A stretch of DNA of 28,759 nt from a virus. The notes beneath the pieces were generated by a model. The model worked only from the letters and a program-made list of their open reading frames with translations. It was not told the origin of the DNA and did not search any database. The translations under genes were made by a program, and so were the position numbers. The stretch is taken from positions 1 to 28,759 of IMG/VR virus record IMGVR_UViG_3300021138_000124. One strand, 5' to 3'. Every line of letters begins with the position of its first letter. The first letter of the stretch is position 1. This document shows positions 1 to 7,884 of the stretch, in pieces.

Positions 1-1820
1 CCGGTGTTGCCAACGTTTCCAGCAACGGCAATAGACCACGATGACGGGCTGCCCGAACCAGCGAACGTATCTACGTTGATGGTGATTGACGTATTGGCCG
101 TCAACGCCGTGATAATGCCTTCAACGTATTGGCTCGTGTTCGCCGTAGAGATGGCACGAGCGCGCTGTCCAATTTGGAACGCCCCGGTTGAGGTGATACC
201 GGAGAAGACTGCGCTTCCCGTGCCGAGGTTGACCGTAGAGGTTGAAGTGACACCTGAGTAGCCAGCACCAGTCGGGCCGGTGGCTCCAGTGGCTCCAGTG
301 GCACCTGTGGCCCCTGTAGGGCCAATCTGGGTGTACATCACTTGCTGTACGGTCAAGATGATGGAAGGCGTAGCAGGGTAATTGCTACCCGCAGATTGAG
401 CCAGTAACGTCACACTCGTGGAATTAGATTCCCACATAAGTTGCAAGTAATCGTTGGCTGCGACGGTAAGCACAAAGTTCCACGAGGCAACTTTGTCGCT
501 GTTCTGCTTGTCCATCGTGACCGTGGTGTTGGTCTCTGTGAGGTCGCTGCCGTTCTTGCGGAGCCAAATCTGCACTTGGTCAATGCTGTTATCGGTCTGC
601 GTGAGTTGCGCCGAGAACTGCACGTTGTAGGTTCCGGCGTTGGCAAACAAAATCTGGCTGCTGCTGGTGATGGAGACACCGTTGTTCTCCGCCGTGGTGT
701 TGAAGGTCATTGCCGTAGGCGTGTTGGCAGAACCTACTGACTGCGTGGTGGTGTCGTAAAATGAACCGTAGTAGCCTAGTGTGCCACCAGCACCGGTAGG
801 GCCAGTAGGCCCTGTCGGGCCGACACCACCGGATTGCACCCAAGTGATGGGGTCGGTTCCAATAATGGTGATTCCACCAGCACCGGAGCCAGTGGCGTTC
901 ATTACAAACGTTCGGCCTGCGTAGGAACTTCCTTGAATCGTAAGAACGTAGTCACCGGGAGCAACCTCGCCAGCAATGCTGTCGTTGTAGTCAGTTGCAC
1001 GGGTGAGGACGTAGGGAGTGGTGGTATTTCCAACGGTAGTGAGCGTGTAAATGCCGTTGTACTTAGATTGCGTGCTGGTGTTTCCAGCAATCAACACACG
1101 GGAGTTAGCGTAGGAACCAGTCAGACCCATCCCGTCAATCGTCAGCGTTCCCGTGCTGTTTCCCGTGATTCTTGCACCGATACCCAAACCACCACTGGCA
1201 TCGGTAGTACCGGCTGTGTACGAAGCATTGGTGCCGACAAGGACTGCTGCCCCGGTACCAAAGTCAGCCACAATCACTGATGAGTGGGCATTGGTGTTCG
1301 TTGTTGACCAGAACGGCCCAGTCGTGCCTGCAACCAAAACCTGCCCGGCAGAACCAATTGGAAGCCTGCTGAACGCCTGAGCCGTTGAACCGTAGAGGAT
1401 GTCTCCGACTGCCTGAACTTGGCCAACGGTCTGGCTTACCGTGTAGTTGCCTTCTGAAATGTCAGAGGCTGTCAGAACAGGGATGACGGCAGCCGTAGCA
1501 AGGTGGCTTACTGCTGATGTCCCGTCTTGACCACGGACAACCCCAGTGAGCGTGATGGGAGAAGTAGTCCACGAAATCGTCTGCGCTGGAACCCAGACCT
1601 TTTCTTCAGAGGCCGAGTTGTAGTCAATGGACAGGAAAAAACCAGCGTTGGCCGTCGCTCCACTTGGTGAAGTGGCGATGCCGAGGCCAGTCCACGATGA
1701 GTACTGCGTCCCGGAAAACGTCAGTGAAATCGTTGACGTAGAACTGTTGATGCTCCCCGTCAGCGTGGCAGCGTATGCTCCACCGACGTATGAGTTCTGT
1801 GTATAAGGGGTGCGAGCCAT
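1..1820 (-). CDS. Collagen-like tail fibre / receptor-binding structural protein (partial, 3' end missing)
   Basis: The gene starts at ATG 1820 and stays open to the left edge (at least 606 codons), so the C-terminus is outside the window. The N-terminal 130 residues are Ser/Thr/Gly-rich beta-type sequence. Around residues 140-160 it carries a GDILYGSTAQAFSRLPIG-type segment, which is common at the start of phage fibre and baseplate-attached proteins. Two short collagen-like Gly-X-Y runs follow: GPTGPTGPTGAGG near residues 333-345, and a longer one rich in GAT triplets near 499-517. Collagen-like stretches in phage fibres act as trimerising stalks between globular domains. No transmembrane segment or enzyme motif is visible. 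It is the most downstream gene of the left block and follows another structural gene by 28 bases. A tail fibre or receptor-binding function is inferred; the exact place on the virion is unknown. Confidence 0.75.
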   Translation of the reverse strand, partial: MARTPYTQNSYVGGAYAATLTGSINSSTSTISLTFSGTQYSSWTGLGIATSPSGATANAGFFLSIDYNSASEEKVWVPAQTISWTTSPITLTGVVRGQDGTSAVSHLATAAVIPVLTASDISEGNYTVSQTVGQVQAVGDILYGSTAQAFSRLPIGSAGQVLVAGTTGPFWSTTNTNAHSSVIVADFGTGAAVLVGTNASYTAGTTDASGGLGIGARITGNSTGTLTIDGMGLTGSYANSRVLIAGNTSTQSKYNGIYTLTTVGNTTTPYVLTRATDYNDSIAGEVAPGDYVLTIQGSSYAGRTFVMNATGSGAGGITIIGTDPITWVQSGGVGPTGPTGPTGAGGTLGYYGSFYDTTTQSVGSANTPTAMTFNTTAENNGVSITSSSQILFANAGTYNVQFSAQLTQTDNSIDQVQIWLRKNGSDLTETNTTVTMDKQNSDKVASWNFVLTVAANDYLQLMWESNSTSVTLLAQSAGSNYPATPSIILTVQQVMYTQIGPTGATGATGATGATGPTGAGYSGVTSTSTVNLGTGSAVFSGITSTGAFQIGQRARAISTANTSQYVEGIITALTANTSITINVDTFAGSGSPSSWSIAVAGNVGNT

Positions 1821-1825
1821 CGTCT

Positions 1826-1839
1826 ATCCCCTAGGGGAT
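1826..1839 (-). promoter_or_regulatory. Perfect 14-bp palindrome overlapping the fibre ribosome binding site
   Basis: ATCCCCTAGGGGAT lies between the stop of the 260-aa gene and ATG 1820. Its right half (minus strand) supplies AGGGGA, six bases before the ATG. A second, stronger GGGAGGTGA lies upstream, about 20 bases from the start. If the palindrome folds with a CTAG loop, the upstream site moves to about 9 bases from the ATG while the proximal one is hidden. This suggests, but does not prove, structure-dependent initiation. Confidence 0.5.
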
Positions 1840-1848
1840 TTCACCTCC

Positions 1849-2631
1849 CTAGTTGCTCATCAACCAAGTAGGCGTGACCGTCAGTGAATCGTTGGGGTTG
1901 AGAATAGGCGTTGAGGTGTCGGCAAAGTTTGCAATGTAGACAATCTTGCCCGACGTACCGCTTGCAACGTTGGTGATGAAGTAGCCACACACGGCAGGCC
2001 AAACGCCTTGGGCCGTGAACGTGACGGCTGGGGCAGTTGACTTCTGACCGTTTACAGCATCTCCAGCAGTCCACGCTGCGCCAGAGTTGCAGGTCGCAGA
2101 GAGCGCAGCCGAGAGAACCACAATGGAACTACCCGTTGGGATGTTGGTGATAACTCGTGTCTCCTGCGCCGACAAGGAATCGGTGACCGTGATGTTCATA
2201 CCAACGGCAAGACCGGCAGTTGCACTAACCGTGAGCGTCCAAGTAGCGGTTGCTGAAAGTGCCGTCAAGGTACCACTCGTCGCACCAGTCGCAGCAGCAG
2301 TCGAACTCAGGCTGTACGTCGCACTCACTCGTGCGTACCCGGCAGCAGTCGAATTAGCAGTTCCCAGTTCACGGAAAGTGACACCAGTACCGGTTCCACC
2401 ACCGTTCGTCGTGTAGGTTCCCGTGTAGCCCGTGGCTGAATCAACGACAGCGAGAGTGGCTGCACCGTAAGGAACCTGCGTTCCAAGGCCACTGGATGAG
2501 GTGAAAAGACCGATGTAGTAAGGGTTGAGGCCCGTTGTCTGCGGGGTAGTCACACCACCGGAGTAGATGGCCAACTGGCTAAAAATAAGGTCAAGACCTT
2601 CGTTTGGAAATGCCTGAGCAGCAAGAGCCAT
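1849..2631 (-). CDS. Phage structural protein, probably tail/baseplate associated
   Basis: This 260-aa protein begins MALAAQAFPNEGLDLIF and ends with a VTPTWLMSN-type tail. The start is supported by AGGAG nine bases upstream. The outer parts (about 1-80 and 205-260) have the alternating hydrophobic pattern of a small virion protein. The middle (about 85-200) is Ala/Thr/Ser-rich beta sequence and looks like an inserted Ig-like or fibre-type module. It sits directly before the collagen-like fibre gene and after the DUF1599 gene. No enzymatic motif is visible. I recognise the general style of a phage tail or fibre-linked structural protein, but I cannot name the family. Confidence 0.55.
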   Translation of the reverse strand: MALAAQAFPNEGLDLIFSQLAIYSGGVTTPQTTGLNPYYIGLFTSSSGLGTQVPYGAATLAVVDSATGYTGTYTTNGGGTGTGVTFRELGTANSTAAGYARVSATYSLSSTAAATGATSGTLTALSATATWTLTVSATAGLAVGMNITVTDSLSAQETRVITNIPTGSSIVVLSAALSATCNSGAAWTAGDAVNGQKSTAPAVTFTAQGVWPAVCGYFITNVASGTSGKIVYIANFADTSTPILNPNDSLTVTPTWLMSN

Positions 2632-2684
2632 TTGGTGAAACTCCTATGGGTAAGCGTAGTTGCCCCCCATTTTGCCACACAATT

Positions 2685-3233
2685 TCAGATTTGGTGTTTG
2701 TTGTCCTGTTCCTCGTCGTAGAGAACCTTGGCGATGACAATGTGATTGGCAAGGTCAAGGAACGAGTTTTCAGCACTCTCGTGGTTCAGACGCTTGCCCG
2801 ATGCTGCGTTAGCGATGCGCTGCACCTTTTCCAAACCTCGGATGAAGCAGGACTTCCACGCTGAAACGCCGATTTGCTCGGCAGCCCGGTAGTTGGCATA
2901 GGGGTCACGGTTCGTGCCGTAGTCGTTGCTCTTAGAGATATGCAATTTCAGCATCTCGGACAGGACTGCACGGAAGCGTGGGTCGCCACCTTCGGGGAAC
3001 TCTGGCTCAACCGGTGATGAAGCGAATTGGTACCCGGAGCCAGCCCTTCGACGGCCACCACCAGCCGTGACGAGACGCTTGGTCATCGTTGACTTCAAGG
3101 GTGCCTGAATAGCACTGCCAGCCGTGTTCGTACCTTTCCAGTTCAGGATGTTCTCGTTCTCCTGTGCGAGGAATTGGTTGATTTCCTCCATCGAACGGCG
3201 TGGGTGTGGTGAAACACGGTTGATGTCAGTCAT
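2685..3233 (-). CDS. DUF1599-like (nucleotide modification associated domain 1) protein
   Basis: The ATG at 3233 is preferred over an in-frame ATG at 3251, because AGGGAG sits just upstream of 3233. This gives 182 residues and an 8-base overlap with the preceding DUF1003 gene. The C-terminal half carries the family-like pattern: K-S-x-D-Y-G, then an Asn/Ala-rich helix, W-K, a K-V-Q-R-I helix and an E-S...D-L-A-N-H helix. This resembles DUF1599 (Nmad1), an all-alpha domain linked to nucleotide or DNA base modification in phages. The first 85 residues are basic and low in predicted structure (RRRAGSG). Biochemical activity is not established. The neighbouring DUF4406 gene is also of nucleotide-metabolism type, which fits. 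The family call is by motif only. Confidence 0.6.
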   Translation of the reverse strand: MTDINRVSPHPRRSMEEINQFLAQENENILNWKGTNTAGSAIQAPLKSTMTKRLVTAGGGRRRAGSGYQFASSPVEPEFPEGGDPRFRAVLSEMLKLHISKSNDYGTNRDPYANYRAAEQIGVSAWKSCFIRGLEKVQRIANAASGKRLNHESAENSFLDLANHIVIAKVLYDEEQDNKHQI

Positions 3234-3738
3234 TGTTCTCCCTTTCGGCAATGTAGTGCTGGATGTCCTTCAGTGCTGCGTGAATCTCGTGCGTCAAGTG
3301 AGTATTGGAAGCCAAGTCCTTTTTGACCGCAGCAATGATTTCACTACTTGCTTTAGAGATTGTCAAGTGGGATAGGGCCTGCTCTGCTGCGATGGCATCG
3401 GCTCGCTTGGCGGCAATCAGCAAGATGGCCCCCTGAAGACCGGCGAGCATTGACAAGAACAGATTTAGCAAGATGTACGGGTACGGGTCAAAGCCATTGT
3501 TGTTCAAGGCAAAACTATTCAGGACTGCCCAACTCGCCATAAACACGACGAACCAACCAACGAACGCCCACGAACCCATTTTGTTTCGCACAGCGTCGGC
3601 TGCTTTTTCACCACGAGTGAGTTCTGCTCCTGTACGAACGCCGGGGAGTGGTGTCCAAGGATTGCGTGGGTCGTACCAATCTTCCCAATTGTCTTCTTCG
3701 GTACCGTCAATCCACGGTGGGGGTACGCCGATTCCCAT
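3226..3738 (-). CDS. DUF1003 family membrane protein
   Basis: This 170-residue protein has two hydrophobic segments, about 56-77 (WAFVGWFVVFMASWAVL) and 89-110 (around YILLNLFLSMLAGLQGAILL). Between them is the hallmark F-D-P-Y-P-Y-I-L-L-N-L pattern of DUF1003. Upstream is a Pro/Trp-rich soluble stretch; downstream is an amphipathic helical tail that may form a coiled coil. DUF1003 proteins are small inner-membrane proteins of unknown function found in many bacteria. Presence in a phage block next to fibre genes could mean a membrane or lysis-related role, but a typical holin pattern is not evident. The start overlaps the DUF4406 stop as TAATG, so the two are probably co-translated. Confidence 0.7.
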   Translation of the reverse strand: MGIGVPPPWIDGTEEDNWEDWYDPRNPWTPLPGVRTGAELTRGEKAADAVRNKMGSWAFVGWFVVFMASWAVLNSFALNNNGFDPYPYILLNLFLSMLAGLQGAILLIAAKRADAIAAEQALSHLTISKASSEIIAAVKKDLASNTHLTHEIHAALKDIQHYIAERENND

Positions 3739-4118
3739 TACGACAACATTTCTGCCCGTGTGGTGATTTTCACGCCGACCAGTTCTTCCAAAACGTGGGG
3801 GCGGTGCTTGTGGTAGGCGTAAACCGGCTTGCCAGTGTTCACGGCAACCAGTACTTCTGCCTTTGCGCCTTCAGACTTCGCCCAACCCGGCAGCACGATT
3901 ACACCATCGCAACGCTGCACCATATCGAAGCAGTGCCACATTTGGTCGTAGTAGTTAGAATCGTCGGCTTGGATATCAGCACCCAATCGCTCTTTGGCAG
4001 CCTCTACGGGGCAAAGAGCGTCGAATCCGAGGCTTCTGAGGTGTTCCCGCGCTTCTTCAAAGGCAGGGAAGTTGGAGTGGGGCAGACCCCGCATCGGGCC
4101 GCACAAGTAATACGCCAT
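3738..4118 (-). CDS. DUF4406 (nucleoside 2-deoxyribosyltransferase-like) protein
   Basis: This 126-aa protein begins with a short beta strand followed by L-C-G-P-M-R-G. It continues with an N-F-P-A-F-x-x-A helix, a CPVE segment, and a later D-G-V-I-V-L-P-G-W strand-turn before S-E-G-A-K-A-E. These are the signatures of DUF4406, which has the nucleoside 2-deoxyribosyltransferase fold: the N-terminal G-P-M and the acidic residue in the S-x-G-A-x-x-E helix line the active site. Members are frequent in phages, where they are thought to handle nucleotides or modified bases; the substrate here is unknown. It overlaps its upstream neighbour (TGATG) and its downstream neighbour (TAATG), placing it within a coupled gene set. 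Confidence 0.75.
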   Translation of the reverse strand: MAYYLCGPMRGLPHSNFPAFEEAREHLRSLGFDALCPVEAAKERLGADIQADDSNYYDQMWHCFDMVQRCDGVIVLPGWAKSEGAKAEVLVAVNTGKPVYAYHKHRPHVLEELVGVKITTRAEMLS

Positions 4119-5359
4119 CAGATAATCAGTAAATCTCCCCAGCCACGAGAGCCGTAGTCAAGTCCGATACCAACCGTCAACATTCCAGCAGGGGAGTTTG
4201 CACCCGTCTGGCTTGTAAACCACTTAGAACCACCATCCATCGCTGGGCATTGGAACACTTGGCGACCAGTGCCTTCAGATGCGACGAAGTGGTGATAATG
4301 GCCAGAGATGAGGATTGCGCTGTCCGCAGCCGGAGTGCGACCCATTACTTGGCCTTTCCACCACGCCTCAATCTTGGCAACCGTGCCTCCACCGTTGCCC
4401 TTTCCAAATTGGTGGCCGTGAGCGAACGTCACTGGCACACCACAGATGTCCAAGGTGATAGTCAAGTCTTCCTGAACGAGGCCGTCGAACTGGGGCATCG
4501 AAACATTGACGTAGCGTTCTGGGTTCTTCAGATAACAACGGTACGTTGAGGTGAAAACATCCAAATCGTCGTTGTCCAACCAGTCCGTGAACGCCTTGCC
4601 GTTCTTGCGGTTTTCACCGTGATTGCCCGGAACGGCAGTGAGGATGATTTGGATATCGGGGAAATTGTCTACCAACAATTCCACCATCCGGTCAATGAGG
4701 TAGACCACCAAGTCCTTCTGTTGGCGACGAGTGAGGACGGTTTGGAAAGTCTGCATATCGTAGTGACCGTCGCACTGCTCCACGAGGTCGCCCATTCCAG
4801 CAATGTAGATATGGCTAGGCGCACGACCAGCCTTACGCATTTCCTTGACCCGTTCCACCACACGGTCTTGGGCGAGGCAGATGCGCTCGGTCATTGCATC
4901 TGGGCCACCCCCTTCCCCTTTTCCTGTCTGCCAATCGGAAAAAGTGACTACCAATGCACGGTTGCTGTTTACACTTGGGGCGGACTTCAGTGGCTTGCGC
5001 TTCAGAATCTTCTCGCACAACGTGTCCACGTTGATGGAGCGTTCACCACCTTGGCGACGGCGAATCTGCGCTCGGTAGTACTTCATTCGATGCACGGTTG
5101 GGTGACCGTCTGCATCTCGGCCCATATTGGCATCCCAGCCACGGATATTGACGGAGCCGTCTACGACTTCCGTAGTGTCTGGTGAAAGCCCCCAGTCCTG
5201 CATAAGGACTTCCCAAAACGCCGGGTCTGGCTCATTGGGGAGAAGCGGTGAGGTGATGTAGCCCTCGTTGCCATTCCATTGGAACGATGGCTCAGTTCCT
5301 TTTGGAATGGTGTTGACGTGACGCTGTGGCAATGACGATGCTGCGTCACTTAGCGACAC
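4118..5359 (-). CDS. Metallophosphoesterase, MRE11-like, of actinophage type
   Basis: Starting at GTG 5359 gives 413 residues. I chose it because AAGGGGG lies six bases upstream; an alternative TTG at 5410 lacks a Shine-Dalgarno sequence. The C-terminal two thirds hold the calcineurin-like metal-binding motifs in order: S-D-W-Q near 143, G-D-L-V-E near 190, G-N-H-G-E near 245, an A-H-G-H-Q segment near 313 and G-H-Y-H-H near 350. The first motif is D-x-Q rather than the usual D-x-H. The N-terminal 120 residues have conserved Trp residues and match the style of the N-terminal part of actinophage metallophosphoesterases. The enzyme probably acts on phosphodiesters, perhaps DNA ends. It overlaps the upstream HTH gene by 14 bases, the pairing often seen in actinophages. 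Confidence 0.75.
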   Translation of the reverse strand: MSLSDAASSLPQRHVNTIPKGTEPSFQWNGNEGYITSPLLPNEPDPAFWEVLMQDWGLSPDTTEVVDGSVNIRGWDANMGRDADGHPTVHRMKYYRAQIRRRQGGERSINVDTLCEKILKRKPLKSAPSVNSNRALVVTFSDWQTGKGEGGGPDAMTERICLAQDRVVERVKEMRKAGRAPSHIYIAGMGDLVEQCDGHYDMQTFQTVLTRRQQKDLVVYLIDRMVELLVDNFPDIQIILTAVPGNHGENRKNGKAFTDWLDNDDLDVFTSTYRCYLKNPERYVNVSMPQFDGLVQEDLTITLDICGVPVTFAHGHQFGKGNGGGTVAKIEAWWKGQVMGRTPAADSAILISGHYHHFVASEGTGRQVFQCPAMDGGSKWFTSQTGANSPAGMLTVGIGLDYGSRGWGDLLII

Positions 5360-5606
5360 GATACGCCCCCTTGTGGGTGGATTCAGCAGGGCATTGACAC
5401 TGGCCGTCAAGGTGACGCTTCAGGGTCTTCTCGTTGAGTTTCTTGCCGTCGGCAGTGACCACTCTGGCAATCCAGCCAGCAGGCTTTTGGAGTTCAATCC
5501 ACGATTTCAGCGTGGCAGTGTCATCCTTGTCTAACGACTTCAGGAAGTCTGCGAAGCGACAGGTGGATGATTGCTCAATACGCTTTTCAGCATCTCGCAG
5601 CGACAT
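5346..5606 (-). CDS. Small helix-turn-helix DNA-binding protein
   Basis: This 86-residue protein is mostly alpha-helical and ends with a basic segment, K-x-L-N-E-K-T-L-K-R-H-L-x-G-Q-C-Q-C-P. The T-L-K-R-H helix followed by a C-x-C turn is typical of the small HTH proteins found immediately upstream of metallophosphoesterase genes in actinophages. The ATG at 5606 has no strong ribosome binding site (only TTTCCGT nearby), so initiation may be weak or leaderless. The stop overlaps the start of the metallophosphoesterase. It may regulate or recruit that enzyme to DNA, but this is inference. The family call is by motif and context. Confidence 0.55.
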   Translation of the reverse strand: MSLRDAEKRIEQSSTCRFADFLKSLDKDDTATLKSWIELQKPAGWIARVVTADGKKLNEKTLKRHLDGQCQCPAESTHKGAYRVAK

Positions 5607-5643
5607 ACGGAAATCGTATCACCAGTATTGCCGTAAACTGTGG

Positions 5644-6000
5644 CTACTCGGTGGCTGGCTTCTTGACTGCCTTTTTCACCGTCTTCGCTGCTGGCTTTTT
5701 GGCCGGAGCCTTGGTCACAACAGGCTCGTCTACAGCCTCAGGCTCAACAACGGTTTCCACCTCAGGCTCGGCTTCCACGGGGGGCCAAACCCACCCGGCA
5801 GCAGCCAGTTCCTCGTCAAGGTGTTCCAATTCATACGGGGTCAAGGGCCTTGCCCATCCGTACAGTTCGATGTGGTCAAATCCTCGTCGTGTCCACGTTT
5901 CAGTGGAGACGAGATTGTTCGGCCCAAACACAGAATCGCCAAAGGCACCGGCTGGGTACACTTTGGCGATTCTGTGTGTGAAGCGTGGTTCGGGGTTCAT
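5644..6000 (-). CDS. Small protein with Lys/Ala/Pro-rich C-terminal tail, next to capsid gene
   Basis: This 118-aa protein has a compact N-terminal domain (about 1-75). It includes an R-G-F-D-H-I-E-L-Y-G-W-x-R-P-L-T strand-turn pattern and a helix that ends in AAAGWVWPP. Then comes an acidic Val/Glu/Pro stretch and a basic tail of repeated K-K-P-A and K-A-V-K-K units. The tail resembles DNA- or RNA-contacting disordered tails. It lies directly downstream of the major capsid gene, where head-completion or minor head proteins are often encoded. I do not recognise the family. The start ATG at 6000 follows GGGG very closely (one base). Confidence 0.4.
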   Translation of the reverse strand: MNPEPRFTHRIAKVYPAGAFGDSVFGPNNLVSTETWTRRGFDHIELYGWARPLTPYELEHLDEELAAAGWVWPPVEAEPEVETVVEPEAVDEPVVTKAPAKKPAAKTVKKAVKKPATE

Positions 6001-6004
6001 ACCC

Positions 6005-6023
6005 CTAGCCTACTAGAGGCTAG
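6005..6023 (-). promoter_or_regulatory. Inverted repeat between capsid stop and next start
   Basis: CTAGCCT and AGGCTAG form a 7-bp stem with a 5-base loop. The element includes the stop codon of the capsid gene and runs into the GGGGT just before ATG 6000. It could be an RNA hairpin that slows translation of the downstream gene, or a processing site after the highly expressed capsid cistron. There is no U-tract, so it is not a classical terminator. Confidence 0.4.
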
Positions 6024-7099
6024 ATGGCCGTGCCACCGATGATGTTGCTGAAGAAGTAGCCGAGGTCGGCTGCGACAACCTTGTTGTCAAAGGCGATTTC
6101 ACCTTCAACTCGGTCTGCCTTCAGTTCCTCCATACGGAAGCGGCTCACACCAACCGTGGTACCGAGGCCACCCGACACGCCAGTCCACATAAACGTGTAG
6201 CCAGCGGAGGGGGTCATCAGACCGGGGTTCGGGGCGGTGTAGGCAAGCAGGGCGTTGTTGCCGACGGTGAACTTGTAGTTGCTGGAAGCAACACCAACAC
6301 CGAGCAGGTCGCTCGCCGTCTCGTTCGCCGTGTTCACGACAGCCTTGGCGACCAGCACTCGGTCAACTCCAAAGAGTTGGGCGAGCAGGTCTTCGGTGAC
6401 GATGGCACCGGCCTGAGTGAACTTGTAGCGGTCAACGAGAAGCGGGTGGTTCTTCAGCACTTGGAAGACACGGTAGCCAAGCACGAGGGTGTTCGGCTCG
6501 TAGCCCGTGGTCTGCAAGATGGCAGCCTTGGCGAGTTCCACGTCCGCAATCGGGTTGGAGTAGTAGGTTCCACCGTTGGTGTACGACGAGGTACCCGTCG
6601 CACCAACGTAGTCATCCCACTGCCACACGGCAGTACCAGCGTTAACAGCCGCGGTAGAACCGGTAGCGGGCTGACCATTGACACCCAAGGCCCAGACACC
6701 GGCTTGGAAGTAGTCGCTGGCCCACTGAACCTCACGACGGAGAAGAAGACGCTGGGTGATGAACTGCGTCGCCTCCATATCGGGGTTGAGGGGGTTGTCG
6801 GAGTTGGCACGGGTCTGGTCACCAATGTCCTTGTGGAAAGCCCACACGTCGGCCATAAAGGTGTCCGTGGTGAGGCCGTAGCCAGAACCAGCGGAGACGG
6901 TGCCATCAGCACGACGCTGAGCCTCGTCACGGAACCAGTCATCCTTCGTGTACTTGAAGTACAGGTTGGACTTCTTGTCCACCGGGATGACAGGGAAAAC
7001 CTTGTCAGCGATGAAGTTGTCGGTGTTCTGCAAGTACGCGACTGAAATGTTGGTCAGAATCGCGTCAATGTGAACATTTTGAACGTTTGGTTGGGGCAT
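6020..7099 (-). CDS. Major capsid protein
   Basis: This 359-residue protein has the features of a phage major capsid protein. The N-terminal region has D-A-I-L-T-N-I-S-V-A-Y and V-F-P-V-I-P-V-D-K-K-S-N, followed by an aromatic, charged segment (Y-F-K-Y-T-K-D-D-W-F-R-D-E). The central part holds T-D-T-F-M-A-D-V-W-A-F-H-K-D. Then come a long helix with L-L-L-R-R-E-V-Q-W, a Ser/Thr/Gly-rich loop, and the T-L-V-L-G-Y-R-V-F-Q-V-L-K-N-H-P-L-L-V-D-R segment typical of the capsid A-domain. The C-terminus carries M-E-E-L-K-A-D-R. No N-terminal delta domain is obvious; the scaffold is a separate gene upstream. An HK97-type fold is expected. Context (scaffold, decoration protein, capsid in that order) supports the call strongly. 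Confidence 0.85.
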   Translation of the reverse strand: MPQPNVQNVHIDAILTNISVAYLQNTDNFIADKVFPVIPVDKKSNLYFKYTKDDWFRDEAQRRADGTVSAGSGYGLTTDTFMADVWAFHKDIGDQTRANSDNPLNPDMEATQFITQRLLLRREVQWASDYFQAGVWALGVNGQPATGSTAAVNAGTAVWQWDDYVGATGTSSYTNGGTYYSNPIADVELAKAAILQTTGYEPNTLVLGYRVFQVLKNHPLLVDRYKFTQAGAIVTEDLLAQLFGVDRVLVAKAVVNTANETASDLLGVGVASSNYKFTVGNNALLAYTAPNPGLMTPSAGYTFMWTGVSGGLGTTVGVSRFRMEELKADRVEGEIAFDNKVVAADLGYFFSNIIGGTAI

Positions 7100-7120
7100 T
7101 GTTCAGGTTCCTTTCTAAAC

Positions 7121-7882
7121 CTATGCGTTGCGAGACGGGGCCGAAGCCGTGACAGCCATCGCAATGAGGTCACCCTGAGCACCGCTGGAAAGCGCAGTAC
7201 CGTAAACCCACGAGGTAGGGCTGGCGTAAGAACCAGTCGTTGGGTAGGTGACAGGGACAACTGCGCCAGAGGTGTCAATCGTCAGAGCCTGACCGACGGT
7301 CACAGCAAGACCACAAACAACCTTGGAGATACCCGAAAGGGTGATTTCAGCCTCAGCGAGGGCTTCAAGGTTGCCGTTAGCAGCAGTGCGGTACACCGGC
7401 TGGTTCTGAAGAATACCGATGGCCTTGGGGCCGGTTCCACCAGCGTTCACGGCAGTCGTGCCGGGAGCAGTCTGTCCGGCAACAATCGCCGTGGCAACAG
7501 GTTGGCTAGCAGGCTGACCCTGAACCGTGAGGGTAATCGAAGCGCTTGCGGTGGTACCGGGAGCAGCCTGCGAGATGGTGAACGAGCCAGCAGCAATGTT
7601 GATGCCGACAACCGTTGCACCAGCAAGACCGGCTGGCGCGGTGACGAGCGCACCGGGGACGATTCCAGCAAATGCTGCTGGGGTCGCCGTGGTACCGGTC
7701 ACCGACACCGAGTTGCTACCAGCGGTCACGTTCGCAGTGATGGTCGCACTGGTCGAACCAAGGGAAACGAAGCGGAACTGCGGGGTGAAGACCGGGGTTC
7801 CAGCCGAGTTAACCTGCGTCGAAAGCGACGAATCGGCAACCAGCGAAACCTTGACGGTGTATGGATTTTGTTCCCAAGCCAT
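7121..7882 (-). CDS. Capsid decoration/cement protein with inserted beta module
   Basis: This 253-aa protein lies between scaffold and capsid genes, the usual place of the decoration (head stabilising) protein. The C-terminal half (about 155-253) has repeated short beta segments and a G-L-A-V-T-V-G-Q-A-L-T-I-D-T-S-G-A-V-V-P-V-type pattern, which resembles the small capsid-cement proteins of the DUF2190 type. Residues about 30-130 look like an inserted Thr/Ala/Gly-rich module with a V-P-G-A-L-V pattern and a V-G-I-N-I-A-A-G segment, as found in phage fibre beta domains. The insertion could be exposed on the capsid surface. The start ATG is two bases after the scaffold stop. Confidence 0.6.
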   Translation of the reverse strand: MAWEQNPYTVKVSLVADSSLSTQVNSAGTPVFTPQFRFVSLGSTSATITANVTAGSNSVSVTGTTATPAAFAGIVPGALVTAPAGLAGATVVGINIAAGSFTISQAAPGTTASASITLTVQGQPASQPVATAIVAGQTAPGTTAVNAGGTGPKAIGILQNQPVYRTAANGNLEALAEAEITLSGISKVVCGLAVTVGQALTIDTSGAVVPVTYPTTGSYASPTSWVYGTALSSGAQGDLIAMAVTASAPSRNA

Positions 7883-7884
7883 AT

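Noticed and set aside
5360-5410. TTG start at 5410 for the metallophosphoesterase
   Set aside because: It has no ribosome binding site and overlaps the upstream gene by 65 bases; GTG 5359 has a strong AAGGGGG at ideal spacing.
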